Assembly: GCF_000418325.1 (NCBI RefSeq) | Contig: NC_021658.1 | Coordinates: forward strand, 1,550,001-1,614,000 | DNA length: 64,000 nt | Direction: 5' to 3' | Source: Sorangium cellulosum So0157-2 | GTDB lineage: Bacteria; Myxococcota_A; Polyangia; Polyangiales; Polyangiaceae | Shown here: piece by piece, positions 1 to 8,016 of the stretch | Layout: every line of letters begins with the position of its first letter | How positions within the stretch are numbered: position 1 is the stretch's first letter | Program-made: the position numbers and the translations under genes | The notes under the pieces: generated by a model | The model's input: the letters and a program-made list of their open reading frames with translations, nothing else | Told to the model about the DNA's origin: nothing | Databases searched by the model: none

Positions 1-155
1 ACCACGTCGGCGATCGCGACCGCCGGCAACGCCAGGAGCTCCGCCCCGGTCCGCGCCCGGCCCACCACGCGGATCCCCGCGTCCTCCTCGAGGATCGCCT
101 CGAGCAGGGCCGCGGCGATGTCCGAGTCGTCGGCGATCACGACCCGCGTCGTCAC
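1..155 (-). CDS. CheB-like receiver protein, N-terminal fragment (cut by window edge)
   Basis: Only the first 51 or so codons are inside the window. Reading the minus strand from a GTG at 155 gives VTTRVVIADDSDIAAALLEA, which has the double Asp and following Ser/Asp typical of a receiver (CheY-like) domain. The GTG overlaps the TGA of the upstream CheA gene (GTGA), so the two are translationally coupled. Position directly after cheA in a chemosensory operon, together with the receiver start, makes a CheB-type methylesterase/response regulator the likeliest identity, but the catalytic domain lies outside the window and a stand-alone receiver cannot be excluded. Confidence 0.7.
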   Translation of the reverse strand, partial: MTTRVVIADDSDIAAALLEAILEEDAGIRVVGRARTGAELLALPAVAIADV

Positions 156-2314
156 GCGCCACCGAGGCTTTCCGCGACGATCCGGCGCAGCTCCTCCTCG
201 ACGAACCGCTGCTTCGACAGCACCGCCCGCACGCCGAGCGCGCGCAGCGCGGCGACGTTCTCCGCGTGGGTCGCGGCGGTCTGCGTCGTCAGCACCACGA
301 CCGGCACCCGGGCGAGCGCGGGCGTGCGCCGGAGCTCCGCCACCATCTCGAGGCCGTTCATGTACGGCATCTCGAGGTCGGTCAGCACCACGTCCGGCGG
401 CGCCGCCCGCGCCCGCGCGAGCCCCTCCCGGCCGTCGCTCGCCTCCTCCACGCGCAGGCCGATCGCCCGCAGGATCCCGGAGAGCAGCTCCCGCGCGACC
501 GGGGCGTCTTCCACGACCAGCGCGAGCGGCTCGCGCTTCGGCGCGGCGGCCGCGGCGCGCGCCGGCGCCTCCCGGGGCGCCTGCCGCGCCCACGCGAACA
601 CCCGCTCGACGTCGAGGAGCAGCATCGCCTCGCCGTCCGCCGTCGGCGCCACGCCGCGCACGAGCGGCGAGCTCCACGGCAGCTCCTCCGACCGGACGAG
701 GGCGACGAGCCGCGGGTTCTCGTAGCCGTCCACGCTCACCGCGAACAGGCCCGCGGCGTGGTGCAGCACGAGCGCCGCGTCCCCCGGCGCGGGCTGGCCC
801 CCGTCGCCGAGCACCGCGCCGAGCGCGTAGAGCGGCACGAGCTCGACCCCCGAGCCGCCGGCCAGGCGCACGCGCGGCCCGTCCGAGGTGTGCAGCAGCT
901 CCTCCAGCAGCATCACCGAGTGCACGGCGTGCGTCGGCACCGCGCACCGGAACCGGCCGCAGGTGACGGGGACCACCTCCTCGCCGTGGGGGCTCTTCGG
1001 CACGACGAGCAGGATCGTCGTCCCGAGGCCGGGCCTGGAGTCGACCCGGACCTGCCCGCCCAGCGCGCCGATCTCCCGCGCCACGACGTCGAGCCCGACG
1101 CCCCGCCCCGAGATGGCGCCGACGCTGCGGGTCGTCGTGAGCCCGTGCGCGAACAGGTACGGGATGAGCTCGGCGTCGTCGAGGGACGCGACGTCCGGCA
1201 CCGCCTCGGCGAGCACCTCGCGCAGGCGCGCGAAATCGACCCCGCCGCCGTCGTCCTTCACCTCGACCCGCACGGCGGCGTCGGTCTGGACCACGGTCAC
1301 CGCCACCGCCCCGCGGCCGGGCTTGCCGCGGCGGGCGCGGACGTCCGCCGGCTCGATGCCGTGGTCGACGGCGTTGCGCACGAGGTGCAGCAGCGCCGGC
1401 TCGAGGCGGCGCTCCACGGCCGCGTCGAGGAGCCCCGTCCCCTCGACGCGCACCTCGACGTCCTTGCCGAGCATGCGCGCCGCGCTCCGGGCGGCGAGCG
1501 ACACCTGGTTCAGGAGGCGCTCGGTGCGCACCACCGACGCCCTGCGGACCACCTCGTCGAGCTCGCCGAGCGCGCGCCCGGCCGCGAACTCGTTGCTCGA
1601 CCAGTCGGCCCGCACGGCGCCGAGGAGGCGCTCGATCTCCGCGCCGTAGCCGAGCGTCTTCGTGATGCGCTCCGCGACCCGGTCCGCGGCGGCGCCCCGG
1701 GGGTCGATCTCGACGAGCAGCGCGCGGAGCATGCGCTGCGCCTCGCGGAGCCGCCGCTGGAGGACCTCCCGCTCGCCGTGGAGCCGCTGCATCTCGTGCA
1801 GGAGCGCCCCGACCGCCGCGGCGTCGAGGGCCGCGGGCGGGGCGGCCGGGTCCGGCGCGTCCGCCGGGTCGAGCCGCGGCGGCAGGGCGCTCTCGGTCGC
1901 GGCGGGCCGCGGCGCGGGCCCCCCGGCGGGGGCGCTCGCGCCGGTGAGCTCCGCGTGCGCCGCGCGGAGGGTCTCCTGCACGGGGCCGAGGTCGAGCGCG
2001 GCCGCCTCGCCGGCGCTCGCCGACAGGAGCCCGAGCGCCTCCAGCGCGCCGAGGAGGCTGTCGCCGGTGAGCTGCGTGGGGCGCGCGCCGCCCCGCACCG
2101 CGTCGATGACGGTCTCGGTCAGCTCGGCGAGGTCGCCGCACGCGGCGAGCTCCAGCATGTGCGCCTCGCCCTTCAGCGTGTGCAGGAGGCGGCGCAGGAC
2201 CGGGAGGTTGCCGGCCTGGCCCTGCTCGAAGCCGAGCCAGAGGTCGGTCGCCTGGGCCACGCGGTCCGGCATGGCCCGGTGGAACGCGGCGACGAGGTCA
2301 GCCCGGCTCCTCAT
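152..2314 (-). CDS. cheA: CheA-type hybrid chemosensory histidine kinase with C-terminal receiver
   Basis: A 720-residue cytoplasmic kinase of an alternative chemosensory pathway. An N-terminal Hpt domain carries the phosphorylatable His in HTLKGEAHML (about residue 45). A Pro/Ala-rich linker and coiled coil follow, then a CheA-type ATPase with HLVRNAVDHGIEP near 315, DDGGG near 355 and GRGVGLDVV near 405, then a CheW-like regulatory domain (about 440-580). The last 115 residues are a receiver with VLTDLEMPY, acceptor Asp near 644, and a Lys in VLSKQ. The P2 CheY-docking domain of enteric CheA is not recognisable. The fused receiver suggests phosphoryl sink or feedback control, as in FrzE-type kinases. 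The ATG at 2314 lies inside the end of the MCP gene (17-nt overlap), so it is co-translated with its receptor. Confidence 0.93.
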   Translation of the reverse strand: MRSRADLVAAFHRAMPDRVAQATDLWLGFEQGQAGNLPVLRRLLHTLKGEAHMLELAACGDLAELTETVIDAVRGGARPTQLTGDSLLGALEALGLLSASAGEAAALDLGPVQETLRAAHAELTGASAPAGGPAPRPAATESALPPRLDPADAPDPAAPPAALDAAAVGALLHEMQRLHGEREVLQRRLREAQRMLRALLVEIDPRGAAADRVAERITKTLGYGAEIERLLGAVRADWSSNEFAAGRALGELDEVVRRASVVRTERLLNQVSLAARSAARMLGKDVEVRVEGTGLLDAAVERRLEPALLHLVRNAVDHGIEPADVRARRGKPGRGAVAVTVVQTDAAVRVEVKDDGGGVDFARLREVLAEAVPDVASLDDAELIPYLFAHGLTTTRSVGAISGRGVGLDVVAREIGALGGQVRVDSRPGLGTTILLVVPKSPHGEEVVPVTCGRFRCAVPTHAVHSVMLLEELLHTSDGPRVRLAGGSGVELVPLYALGAVLGDGGQPAPGDAALVLHHAAGLFAVSVDGYENPRLVALVRSEELPWSSPLVRGVAPTADGEAMLLLDVERVFAWARQAPREAPARAAAAAPKREPLALVVEDAPVARELLSGILRAIGLRVEEASDGREGLARARAAPPDVVLTDLEMPYMNGLEMVAELRRTPALARVPVVVLTTQTAATHAENVAALRALGVRAVLSKQRFVEEELRRIVAESLGGA

Positions 2315-3884
2315 CCGCGTCCGCCTCGTCGTTGGCCGGCGCCGGCGCCGCCGCCTCGCGCTTCGCCCCGGCCGGCTTCACCCGGAAGGCCCTCGCCGTC
2401 GCCTTGAGCGCGTGCGACAGCTGGAGCAGCGACTCGGCCGAGCGCGTCGCGTCCGCGCTGCTCGTCAGCGTGTCGTTCACCGCCCCGACGATGTCGACGA
2501 TCGCGGTCTTCACCTGCGCCGTCCCCTCGCGCTGGTGGTCCACGGCGTCCGAGATCTTCGCGGCGGCGGCGGCGGTGTCGCGGGCCAGCTTGATGCCGTC
2601 CTCGGTCGCGAGCACGGACGCGTGGGAGGCCGCGTGCATGTCCGCCACGAGCTTGCGGATGTCGCGCACCGAGTCCATGACGTGCTCGGACAGCCGGCGC
2701 ATCTCGGCGGCCACGAGCGAGAACCCGCGCCCCACCTCGCCGGCCTTGGTGCCCTCGAGCGCGGCGTTCAGGGCGAGCAGGTCCGACTTGTCGGCGATGC
2801 TCTGGATCAGCGAGAGGATCTCGCCGATGCGGTCCGAGTGGGAGCTGACGAGGCGCGTCTGCTCCGCGGTGCGCTGGACGCTGACGAGGCTCCGCTGGGC
2901 CATCTCGTGCACGGTGGCCGCGTCCTTGGCGATGTGATCGGCGCTGGCGGTCAGGGCCTCCACGGTCCGGCGGATCTCCTCGAGCGCCGCGTTCTGCTGG
3001 TTGGCGGTGGTCTCCTGCTCGCGCACCGACGAGAACATCCCGGCCGCGGCCGACGCGACCTCCGACGAGGTGTTGCCGATGCGAGTGGCGAGCCCCTGGA
3101 GGCTCGCGACCATGGCCCGGAAGGCGGCGAAGAGCTCCCCGTCGCCGGTGATCTTGCAGGTGAAATCGCCGCCCGCGACCCGCTTCGCCGTCTCCTGGAG
3201 CTCGCGCAGCTGGGTGTTCATCCGCTCGAAGGCGCTGGCCATGTCCCCGAGCTCGTCGCCCGAGATCCGGAGCGACAGCCGCGCCGACACGTCGCCGCGG
3301 GCGATGCGGTCGGCCGCCTCCTTGATGTGGGCCATCGAGCGGGTCATGCGCGCCGAGATGACCCACGCGAGGCCGAGGCCGAGCAGCATGATCCCCGCCG
3401 ACTGGAGGGCGATGGTCCTGCGCGCGTCGGCGCGGCGCTGGGCGATCCGGTCGCTGCGCAGCCCCACGGCGAGCGTCCCGAGCTGGCGGTCGCCGTTCCG
3501 CGACCGGATCGGCGCCTCGCTGACGACGACGCCCCCGTCGCCCTCGCCCCGCACGTCCGCCGCGCTCCCGGGCGCCTGCACCGCGCCGATCGCGGCGATG
3601 CGCGCGCCCTTGTCGTCGTAGACCGACACCCAGCTGACCAGGGGATCGGTCATGGCGGTCCGCAGGGTGTCCGGGAAGGTCTCTGGCGGCTGCTCGAGGT
3701 CCATGGCGACGCCGATGGGCTCCTTCAGCATCGTGGCGAGGATCCCGGCGCGCTCGCGCAGCTCGGCCTCGCTGGCCCGCGCCGTGCGGTCGGGGATCAG
3801 CCACAGATCGAGCGCCGACAGCACGATGGCGACCGACGCCACGAGGGCGGCGATCTTCCAGCGGATGGAGCGAAAGTTGAGCAT
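2298..3884 (-). CDS. Methyl-accepting chemotaxis protein (membrane receptor)
   Basis: A 528-residue receptor. TM1 is at about residues 9-29, an extracytoplasmic sensor runs to about 155, TM2 is at 155-178, followed by HAMP and a long coiled-coil signalling domain. The hairpin tip reads IADKSDLLALNAALEGTKAG, recognisably MCP but departing from the common QTNLLALNAAIEAARAGE consensus, which fits a dedicated non-flagellar pathway. The ATG at 3884 is chosen because the hydrophobic TM1 starts right after it. The upstream frame is Arg/Pro-rich shadow sequence. No purine-rich Shine-Dalgarno is visible before it. It sits between the YfiR-like gene and cheA and should feed CheA through the two CheW proteins of the operon. 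Confidence 0.92.
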   Translation of the reverse strand: MLNFRSIRWKIAALVASVAIVLSALDLWLIPDRTARASEAELRERAGILATMLKEPIGVAMDLEQPPETFPDTLRTAMTDPLVSWVSVYDDKGARIAAIGAVQAPGSAADVRGEGDGGVVVSEAPIRSRNGDRQLGTLAVGLRSDRIAQRRADARRTIALQSAGIMLLGLGLAWVISARMTRSMAHIKEAADRIARGDVSARLSLRISGDELGDMASAFERMNTQLRELQETAKRVAGGDFTCKITGDGELFAAFRAMVASLQGLATRIGNTSSEVASAAAGMFSSVREQETTANQQNAALEEIRRTVEALTASADHIAKDAATVHEMAQRSLVSVQRTAEQTRLVSSHSDRIGEILSLIQSIADKSDLLALNAALEGTKAGEVGRGFSLVAAEMRRLSEHVMDSVRDIRKLVADMHAASHASVLATEDGIKLARDTAAAAAKISDAVDHQREGTAQVKTAIVDIVGAVNDTLTSSADATRSAESLLQLSHALKATARAFRVKPAGAKREAAAPAPANDEADADEEPG

Positions 3885-4021
3885 GGCGGCGGAGGAGGAG
3901 GAGCGATGAGGGTCGCTGATCGATGGCGGACGCTGGAGCAGAGATCGTGAGTCGCGAGCCGTGAACCGTGAATCCTGAGAGGGGCGGCGCGCCGTGGCGG
4001 AGGGCCGGCGTCGCGAGGGCC

Positions 4022-4603
4022 CTAGTCGACGATGCGGGCGAGCCGGAGGAACTGCGGATCGAAGCGGAGGCCGATGGCGTTGGCGTGCTTCACGTTCAGG
4101 AGGAGCTCGGGCTTGGTGCCGGCGAGCGTCACGGCCACGGCGCAGCCGCGCCTGGTGTCGTCGCCGTCGCCGCACACGACGATGCGGACCACGGCGCCCT
4201 CGCGCGGCGGGATGTCCGGGATGGCCGCGGCGAGCCCGCGCGCCACGTAGACCACCTCGGCGCCGCCGGCGCGCAGCGCCTCCTGCAGCGGGGCCTTGCC
4301 GGTGTACGTCACGCGCAGGACGGTCGCCTGCCGGCTGGCCACGGTCGTCTTCGCGGCCAGCTTCGAGAGCACGGCGGCCATCGCGTTCGCGTCCTCCGCG
4401 CTCTCGCCCGACTCCCCCCCGACGACGGCGAGCACGGCCGCGCCCTTCCGGCTCGCGAACCCGCTCTCGTAGCCGATGGAGCGCAGGAGGATGGCGCCCC
4501 TCAGCTCGTACGGGACGGACGCGGCCGAGCGGCCCTCGGCGCTCGCGGTGGTGACGAGCAGGAGGGCCGTCAGCATTCGAATCGAGGAGCTCGGAAACGC
4601 CAT
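4022..4603 (-). CDS. YfiR/HmsC-like (DUF4154) exported protein
   Basis: A 193-residue protein with a Sec signal peptide (about residues 1-22, ending TASA) followed by VPYELRGAILLRSIGYES, the start typical of the YfiR/DUF4154 fold. The C-terminus KPELLLNVKHANAIGLRF...LLRLARIV-type segment also matches that family. Two Cys (VVCGDGD, RRGCAV) could form a disulphide. In Pseudomonas YfiR is a periplasmic inhibitor of a membrane diguanylate cyclase. Here it lies 137 bp upstream of an MCP in the same operon, so the inference is that it modulates or senses for that receptor's extracytoplasmic domain. The start at 4603 is picked for the signal peptide; the frame upstream is overlapped by the CheW-like gene. 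Confidence 0.8.
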   Translation of the reverse strand: MAFPSSSIRMLTALLLVTTASAEGRSAASVPYELRGAILLRSIGYESGFASRKGAAVLAVVGGESGESAEDANAMAAVLSKLAAKTTVASRQATVLRVTYTGKAPLQEALRAGGAEVVYVARGLAAAIPDIPPREGAVVRIVVCGDGDDTRRGCAVAVTLAGTKPELLLNVKHANAIGLRFDPQFLRLARIVD

Positions 4604-4656
4604 GTGTCTCTGATCAGCCTTGAACGACCTCGAACGGATCGTCGATGAGCGCCGCA

Positions 4657-5064
4657 TCAGGCGCCGATGTCGGGGAGGCGGCGGGCGTCGACCACCCAGT
4701 GCAGGGCGCCGTCGATCTCGGCGAGCCCGACGACGTGGGGCAGCGCCAGGATCTCGGCGAGGAGCTCCGGCAGCGGCCACACGCGCTCCCGGTCGACCTC
4801 GACGAGCCGGGGGCGCGCGCAGGCGATCGCCCGGGGGGGGCCGCCGGTCGACAGGCGCACGGTCCGCGTGGCCGGCTCGGGGGCCGCGCCCGCCGCGCGG
4901 CCCGGGGCGGGGTCGCCCGAGAGGCAGGCGCCGGGCTCGGGCGAGGGGGCGCCCCAGAGGCAGGCGCCGGGCTCGGGCGCGGGGTCGCCCTCGGCGAGGA
5001 GCACCTGCTGCGCTGGCAGCGCGCATCGCACCCCGGCGTGCAGCATGGCGACCACGGCCCCCAC
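4657..5064 (-). CDS. Small CheW-like adaptor with Pro-rich insertion
   Basis: A 135-residue protein. The N-terminus (GVRCALPAQQVLLAEGDP) and C-terminus (EILALPHVVGLAEIDGALHW, then VVDARRLPD) match the first and last strands of a CheW/P5-like fold. Between them sits a Pro/Gly-rich insertion with two copies of a 12-residue unit beginning PEPGACL; the DNA copies start at 4920 and 4956 with a 36-nt period. It starts at GTG 5064, one base after the stop of the receiver gene, so it is translationally coupled. Likely role: couples receptor to CheA or regulates coupling. It is short and degenerate for CheW, so the assignment is moderate. Confidence 0.65.
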   Translation of the reverse strand: MGAVVAMLHAGVRCALPAQQVLLAEGDPAPEPGACLWGAPSPEPGACLSGDPAPGRAAGAAPEPATRTVRLSTGGPPRAIACARPRLVEVDRERVWPLPELLAEILALPHVVGLAEIDGALHWVVDARRLPDIGA

Positions 5065-5065
5065 G

Positions 5066-5557
5066 TCACCGCTCCTTGCCGGCGAGCCGCCGGACGAGGG
5101 CCGGCAGGCGATCGAGGTTGCGCTTCGAGAGGACCGCGTCCGCCTGGACCTCCATCTGCAGCTGCTCGAGCTCGCGCTCGGAGTGCCCGGACATCAGGAT
5201 GACGCTGAGGTGCCCGAGCCGCTGGTTCTTCCGGAACAGGGTGAGCAGCCGGTCCCCGCGGATGGTCGGCATGAAGACGTCGACGACGACGATCCGCGCC
5301 TGATGCCGGACGATGGCCTGGGTCGCCCCGATGGGGGAGGGGAGCGCGACCACCTGAAAGCCGGCCGCGCGCAGCAAGCGGGAGACCTCCTCCCGGGCGA
5401 TCTCGCTGTCATCGATGACGAGCACCGGCGGGCTCGGCGGCGGGCTCGACGGCGATCTCGGCGGCGGAGACGCGCTCGCGGGCGTCCCCGCTTCATCGAC
5501 CGGATCGGCCGGCGGTCTGGGCCTCGTCGTGGGAGGCCGGGAGCTCGGATCGCTCAT
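5066..5557 (-). CDS. CheY-like single-domain response regulator with Pro-rich N-terminus
   Basis: A 163-residue protein. The first 45 or so residues are Pro/Ser-rich and probably disordered. The receiver begins at VLVIDDSEIAREEV; the acceptor Asp is in IVVVDVFMPT, the conserved Ser/Thr in ILMSGHSE and the Lys in VLSKRN. There is no output domain. The ATG at 5557 overlaps the stop of the upstream CheW gene (ATGA), and its own stop is followed one base later by the next GTG. It is the expected diffusible output or phosphate sink of this chemosensory array. Confidence 0.88.
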   Translation of the reverse strand: MSDPSSRPPTTRPRPPADPVDEAGTPASASPPPRSPSSPPPSPPVLVIDDSEIAREEVSRLLRAAGFQVVALPSPIGATQAIVRHQARIVVVDVFMPTIRGDRLLTLFRKNQRLGHLSVILMSGHSERELEQLQMEVQADAVLSKRNLDRLPALVRRLAGKER

Positions 5558-6063
5558 CGACCCGACCAGGCGGCCGGATCGCCGCGCGGCGCGACGGACG
5601 GCTGCGGCGCGCCCTCGGAAGCGTCGAGCAGGTGGAGCACGTCGAGGAAGGTTACTACTCCCTCGCTGGTGTCGACCACAGCTTTCGGCGCGAGCTCTCC
5701 GAACACTTTTACCGCGGCAACACACCGCGTCTTGCCGGCGGGCAAACCCAGGTAACCCCGCTGCGTGCGGCAGACGACGATGCGGAGCGGCGCGGCCGCC
5801 GGCGCGGCGAGCGGGGCCGACACGATCACGATGATCCTGCCGCGGTCCTGGAGGATGCCCATCACCCGCGGATCGGCGCGCGGCAGCGGCAGGGGCGCGC
5901 GCCATGCGATCACCTCTTCGACCTGCTGCGCCCTCAGGGCGAAGGTCACCGGGCCGAGCTCGAAGAGCAGGAGGTCGACAGCGGCCCTCTCGCGCGGCCC
6001 CTTGTCCGTGGCGTCGTCGCGCAGGTCGAGCAGCGCGTGAACCTGCGTGAGCGCGTCGGACAA
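5554..6063 (-). CDS. CheW-type coupling protein, first gene of the chemosensory operon
   Basis: A 169-residue protein with a CheW fold: LLLFELGPVTFALRAQQVEE (first strands), PLPLPRADPRVMGILQDRGR (the typical P-x-P...GI-x-RG-like turn), then a C-terminal VVTFLDVLHLLD strand. An N-terminal 25-residue helical extension precedes it. The start is a TTG at 6063, preceded by GAGGA six bases upstream, which is a good ribosome-binding site; no better in-frame ATG is present. It should bridge the MCP and the CheA hybrid. It is the most upstream gene of a seven-gene unit whose junctions are overlaps or short gaps. Confidence 0.85.
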   Translation of the reverse strand: MSDALTQVHALLDLRDDATDKGPRERAAVDLLLFELGPVTFALRAQQVEEVIAWRAPLPLPRADPRVMGILQDRGRIIVIVSAPLAAPAAAPLRIVVCRTQRGYLGLPAGKTRCVAAVKVFGELAPKAVVDTSEGVVTFLDVLHLLDASEGAPQPSVAPRGDPAAWSGR

Positions 6064-6409
6064 GGTGTCCTCGATGTACCACGACGGCTGAGGCCGGGGA
6101 GCTGGTTTTGCGCTCGCTCTCGTGGATTCATGCGGTATCGGGCGTCTTCTGACTCACCAACCCAGCCGCGCTGTCCTGCGGCGCCCTCTCGCTCCCATGC
6201 GGGGCTCGGGGTGGCGCGCCGCGCCGCGCCCGGGCGGCGCGCTGGCTGAGCGCGCGCGCAGTGACGCCCGCGCGCAAGCCTGACCCCAGTGCAGCGGGAC
6301 GCCGGCGGCGTCCGTGAGCGACTTCGGCCGAGGCGCCGACATGGTGGTCCAGGCGGCTCGGCTCGGCGTGATCGATGCTCCACGACCGGATCCCGTCATG
6401 GAAGCGGCT
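6064..6409. other. Non-coding region upstream of the chemosensory operon
   Basis: No gene with convincing coding character is seen on either strand. The region should contain the promoter of the minus-strand chemosensory operon. I could not pick a confident -35/-10 pair. Confidence 0.4.
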
Positions 6410-6700
6410 TCAGCTCCTCGTCTGGAAGCCGCCCGGCGTGGTGAACGTCCGGAATGCCGCATCGAGGCCATCCGGAACGTAGATCACGAGCGGAAGCTTG
6501 GAGTTGTAACGGATCATTCCTCTCGCGCCGAAGATGGGTTCGGTCTTTCGGGCTCGACGAGCGGATTGATGTTTCAGGGCCTTGCGCAAGGCCGACGGGC
6601 TCGACCTGCGCGGCCGAGCGAAGGCTTCGACCTCGCCGAACGCAGCCTGGGTTCGTTCGTGGTGATCGGTCTCGATTCGATCGACGGACGCTCGTCGCCA
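6410..6700 (-). pseudogene. Possible decayed coding remnant, unidentified
   Basis: One minus-strand frame ending in a TGA at 6410-6412 reads like real protein near its end: GARGMIRYNSKLPLVIYVPD then GLDAAFRTFTTPGGFQTRS. This stretch is less GC-rich than its surroundings and has balanced codon use. Upstream the frame becomes Arg/Ser-rich, another frame looks equally plausible, and there is no credible start with a ribosome-binding site. I do not recognise the family. It could be the 3' end of a gene whose 5' part was lost, lying just downstream of the DUF417 gene on the same strand. Confidence 0.25.
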
Positions 6701-6717
6701 TGGTCGCTGCTTCGGCC

Positions 6718-7248
6718 CTACGCCCCGCGACGTGCAGCGCGGAGCGCCTCTCCGAGCGACCAGACCGAGATCGCCAGCAGGGCCACGTCCTTGATCAGGA
6801 ACTGACCGAGCGCGCCGATCGCGGGGAACCCGCCGATGTCATCGGCCCACACCCCGGGCGTCGTGATCAGGAAGCTGAGCGTGCTCAGGAACGTCAGCGC
6901 CCCGAGCAGGCTGCCGGCCGCCGCGATCCGAGCGGACCACGGCCGGGACAGGATCGCGAGGCCGATCGCGATTTCGGTGATGCCGAGCAGGTTGGACATG
7001 CCCTGGAACCCCAGCACGGGATACGTCCAGGCGAACAGCGGGCTGTTCTCGATGAACGGTCGGATCGCCTGCGCCTCGAGCCCGGTGAACTTCATGCCGC
7101 CGATCCACAGCAGCGTGAGCGCGAGACCTGCGCGGAGCAGGCGGCCGCCGAGGGCCTCGATCCGGACGCCCCAGTCCGCTAGGCTGGGCTCGGCGCGCTT
7201 CGTAACCTGGATGTCGGCGAGCTGGGCGGTACGGTCGGTGGTCGACAT
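6718..7248 (-). CDS. DUF417 (YkgB-like) integral membrane protein
   Basis: A 176-residue membrane protein with about four hydrophobic segments. LTLLWIGGMKFTGLEAQAIR, the following ENSPLFAW and the C-terminal GGFPAIGALGQFLIKD are hallmark DUF417/YkgB motifs. Family members are small inner-membrane proteins often induced by reactive chlorine or found near oxidative-stress regulators; the molecular activity is unknown. The start at ATG 7248 is chosen because GGAGAG lies nine bases upstream; the longer frame upstream lacks this. It is divergent from the ECF sigma gene at 7375, so the 126-bp gap may be a shared control region. Confidence 0.88.
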   Translation of the reverse strand: MSTTDRTAQLADIQVTKRAEPSLADWGVRIEALGGRLLRAGLALTLLWIGGMKFTGLEAQAIRPFIENSPLFAWTYPVLGFQGMSNLLGITEIAIGLAILSRPWSARIAAAGSLLGALTFLSTLSFLITTPGVWADDIGGFPAIGALGQFLIKDVALLAISVWSLGEALRAARRGA

Positions 7249-7374
7249 GGTGGTCTCTCCCTCGTGGATTCGGTCTCTCGGGCCTGCCTCGTCGGCGGCC
7301 CCCTCTCGGTCCATGGGACGCCATGGGGGCTCCGGTTCTTACTTCCGCGGGGAGACTCTTTTTGAGGCGGCCGG

Positions 7375-8016
7375 ATGAGCGAGCGGACGAACGAGGAGTG
7401 GCTGCGGCTCCTCCGCGAGCCCGAGGCGCAGGCGAGCGCCGCTGTCGCCGAGCTGCGGCACGTCGTGCGGGGAGGCCTGCAGCGGGCGCTCGCCGGCCGC
7501 GCCGGGGTGGGGGACGCCGTGATCGACGACCTGACCCAGGACGCCACGCTGAAGGTGCTCGGAGCGCTCGATTCCTTCCGGGGCGCCAGCCGCTTCACCA
7601 CCTGGGCGATCACCATCGCCATCCGCGTGGCGCTCACCGAGCTGAGGAGGGCCCGCTGGAAGGACGTGTCGCTGGATCAGCTCACCGAGAGCGCGGGCGG
7701 GCCGGTCCCGATCGCGGCCCCTGACGCGGGCGCCCACGTGGCCAGGGAGCGAATGATCGCCGCCCTGTACCAGGTGCTCGATACCGAGCTGACCGATCGG
7801 CAGCGCCGGGCGCTCATCGCCGAGCTCAGGGGCATGCCGCAGGTGGAGATCGCCGAGCAGCTCGGGACGACCCGGAATGCGCTGTACAAGCTGACGCACG
7901 ACGCTCGCCGCAAGCTGCGAGAAGGCCTCGCAGCGGCCGGATTCGGCGAGGATGACGTAAGAGAAGCGTTCGATATCCCGTCCCAGGGAGGGATGCCCTC
8001 GAGAGGAGCGCCATGA
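7375..8016 (+). CDS. ECF-family RNA polymerase sigma factor
   Basis: A 213-residue sigma-70 family protein of ECF type. Region 2 spans about 40-110 (IDDLTQDATLKVLGALDSFR, then the FTTWAITIAIRVALTELRR helix contacting the -10 element). Region 4 spans about 130-185 with the helix-turn-helix MPQVEIAEQLGTTRNALYKL. There is no region 1 or 3. ATG 7375 has GAGG about ten bases upstream. The stop overlaps the start of the next gene (ATGA), a usual arrangement for an ECF sigma and its anti-sigma. It is divergent from the DUF417 gene, which is a candidate target. Confidence 0.92.
   Translation: MSERTNEEWLRLLREPEAQASAAVAELRHVVRGGLQRALAGRAGVGDAVIDDLTQDATLKVLGALDSFRGASRFTTWAITIAIRVALTELRRARWKDVSLDQLTESAGGPVPIAAPDAGAHVARERMIAALYQVLDTELTDRQRRALIAELRGMPQVEIAEQLGTTRNALYKLTHDARRKLREGLAAAGFGEDDVREAFDIPSQGGMPSRGAP

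Noticed and set aside
6154-6471. Minus-strand 105-codon open frame upstream of the chemosensory operon
   Set aside because: Arg/Ala/Pro-rich with no motif; a chance frame in GC-rich DNA.
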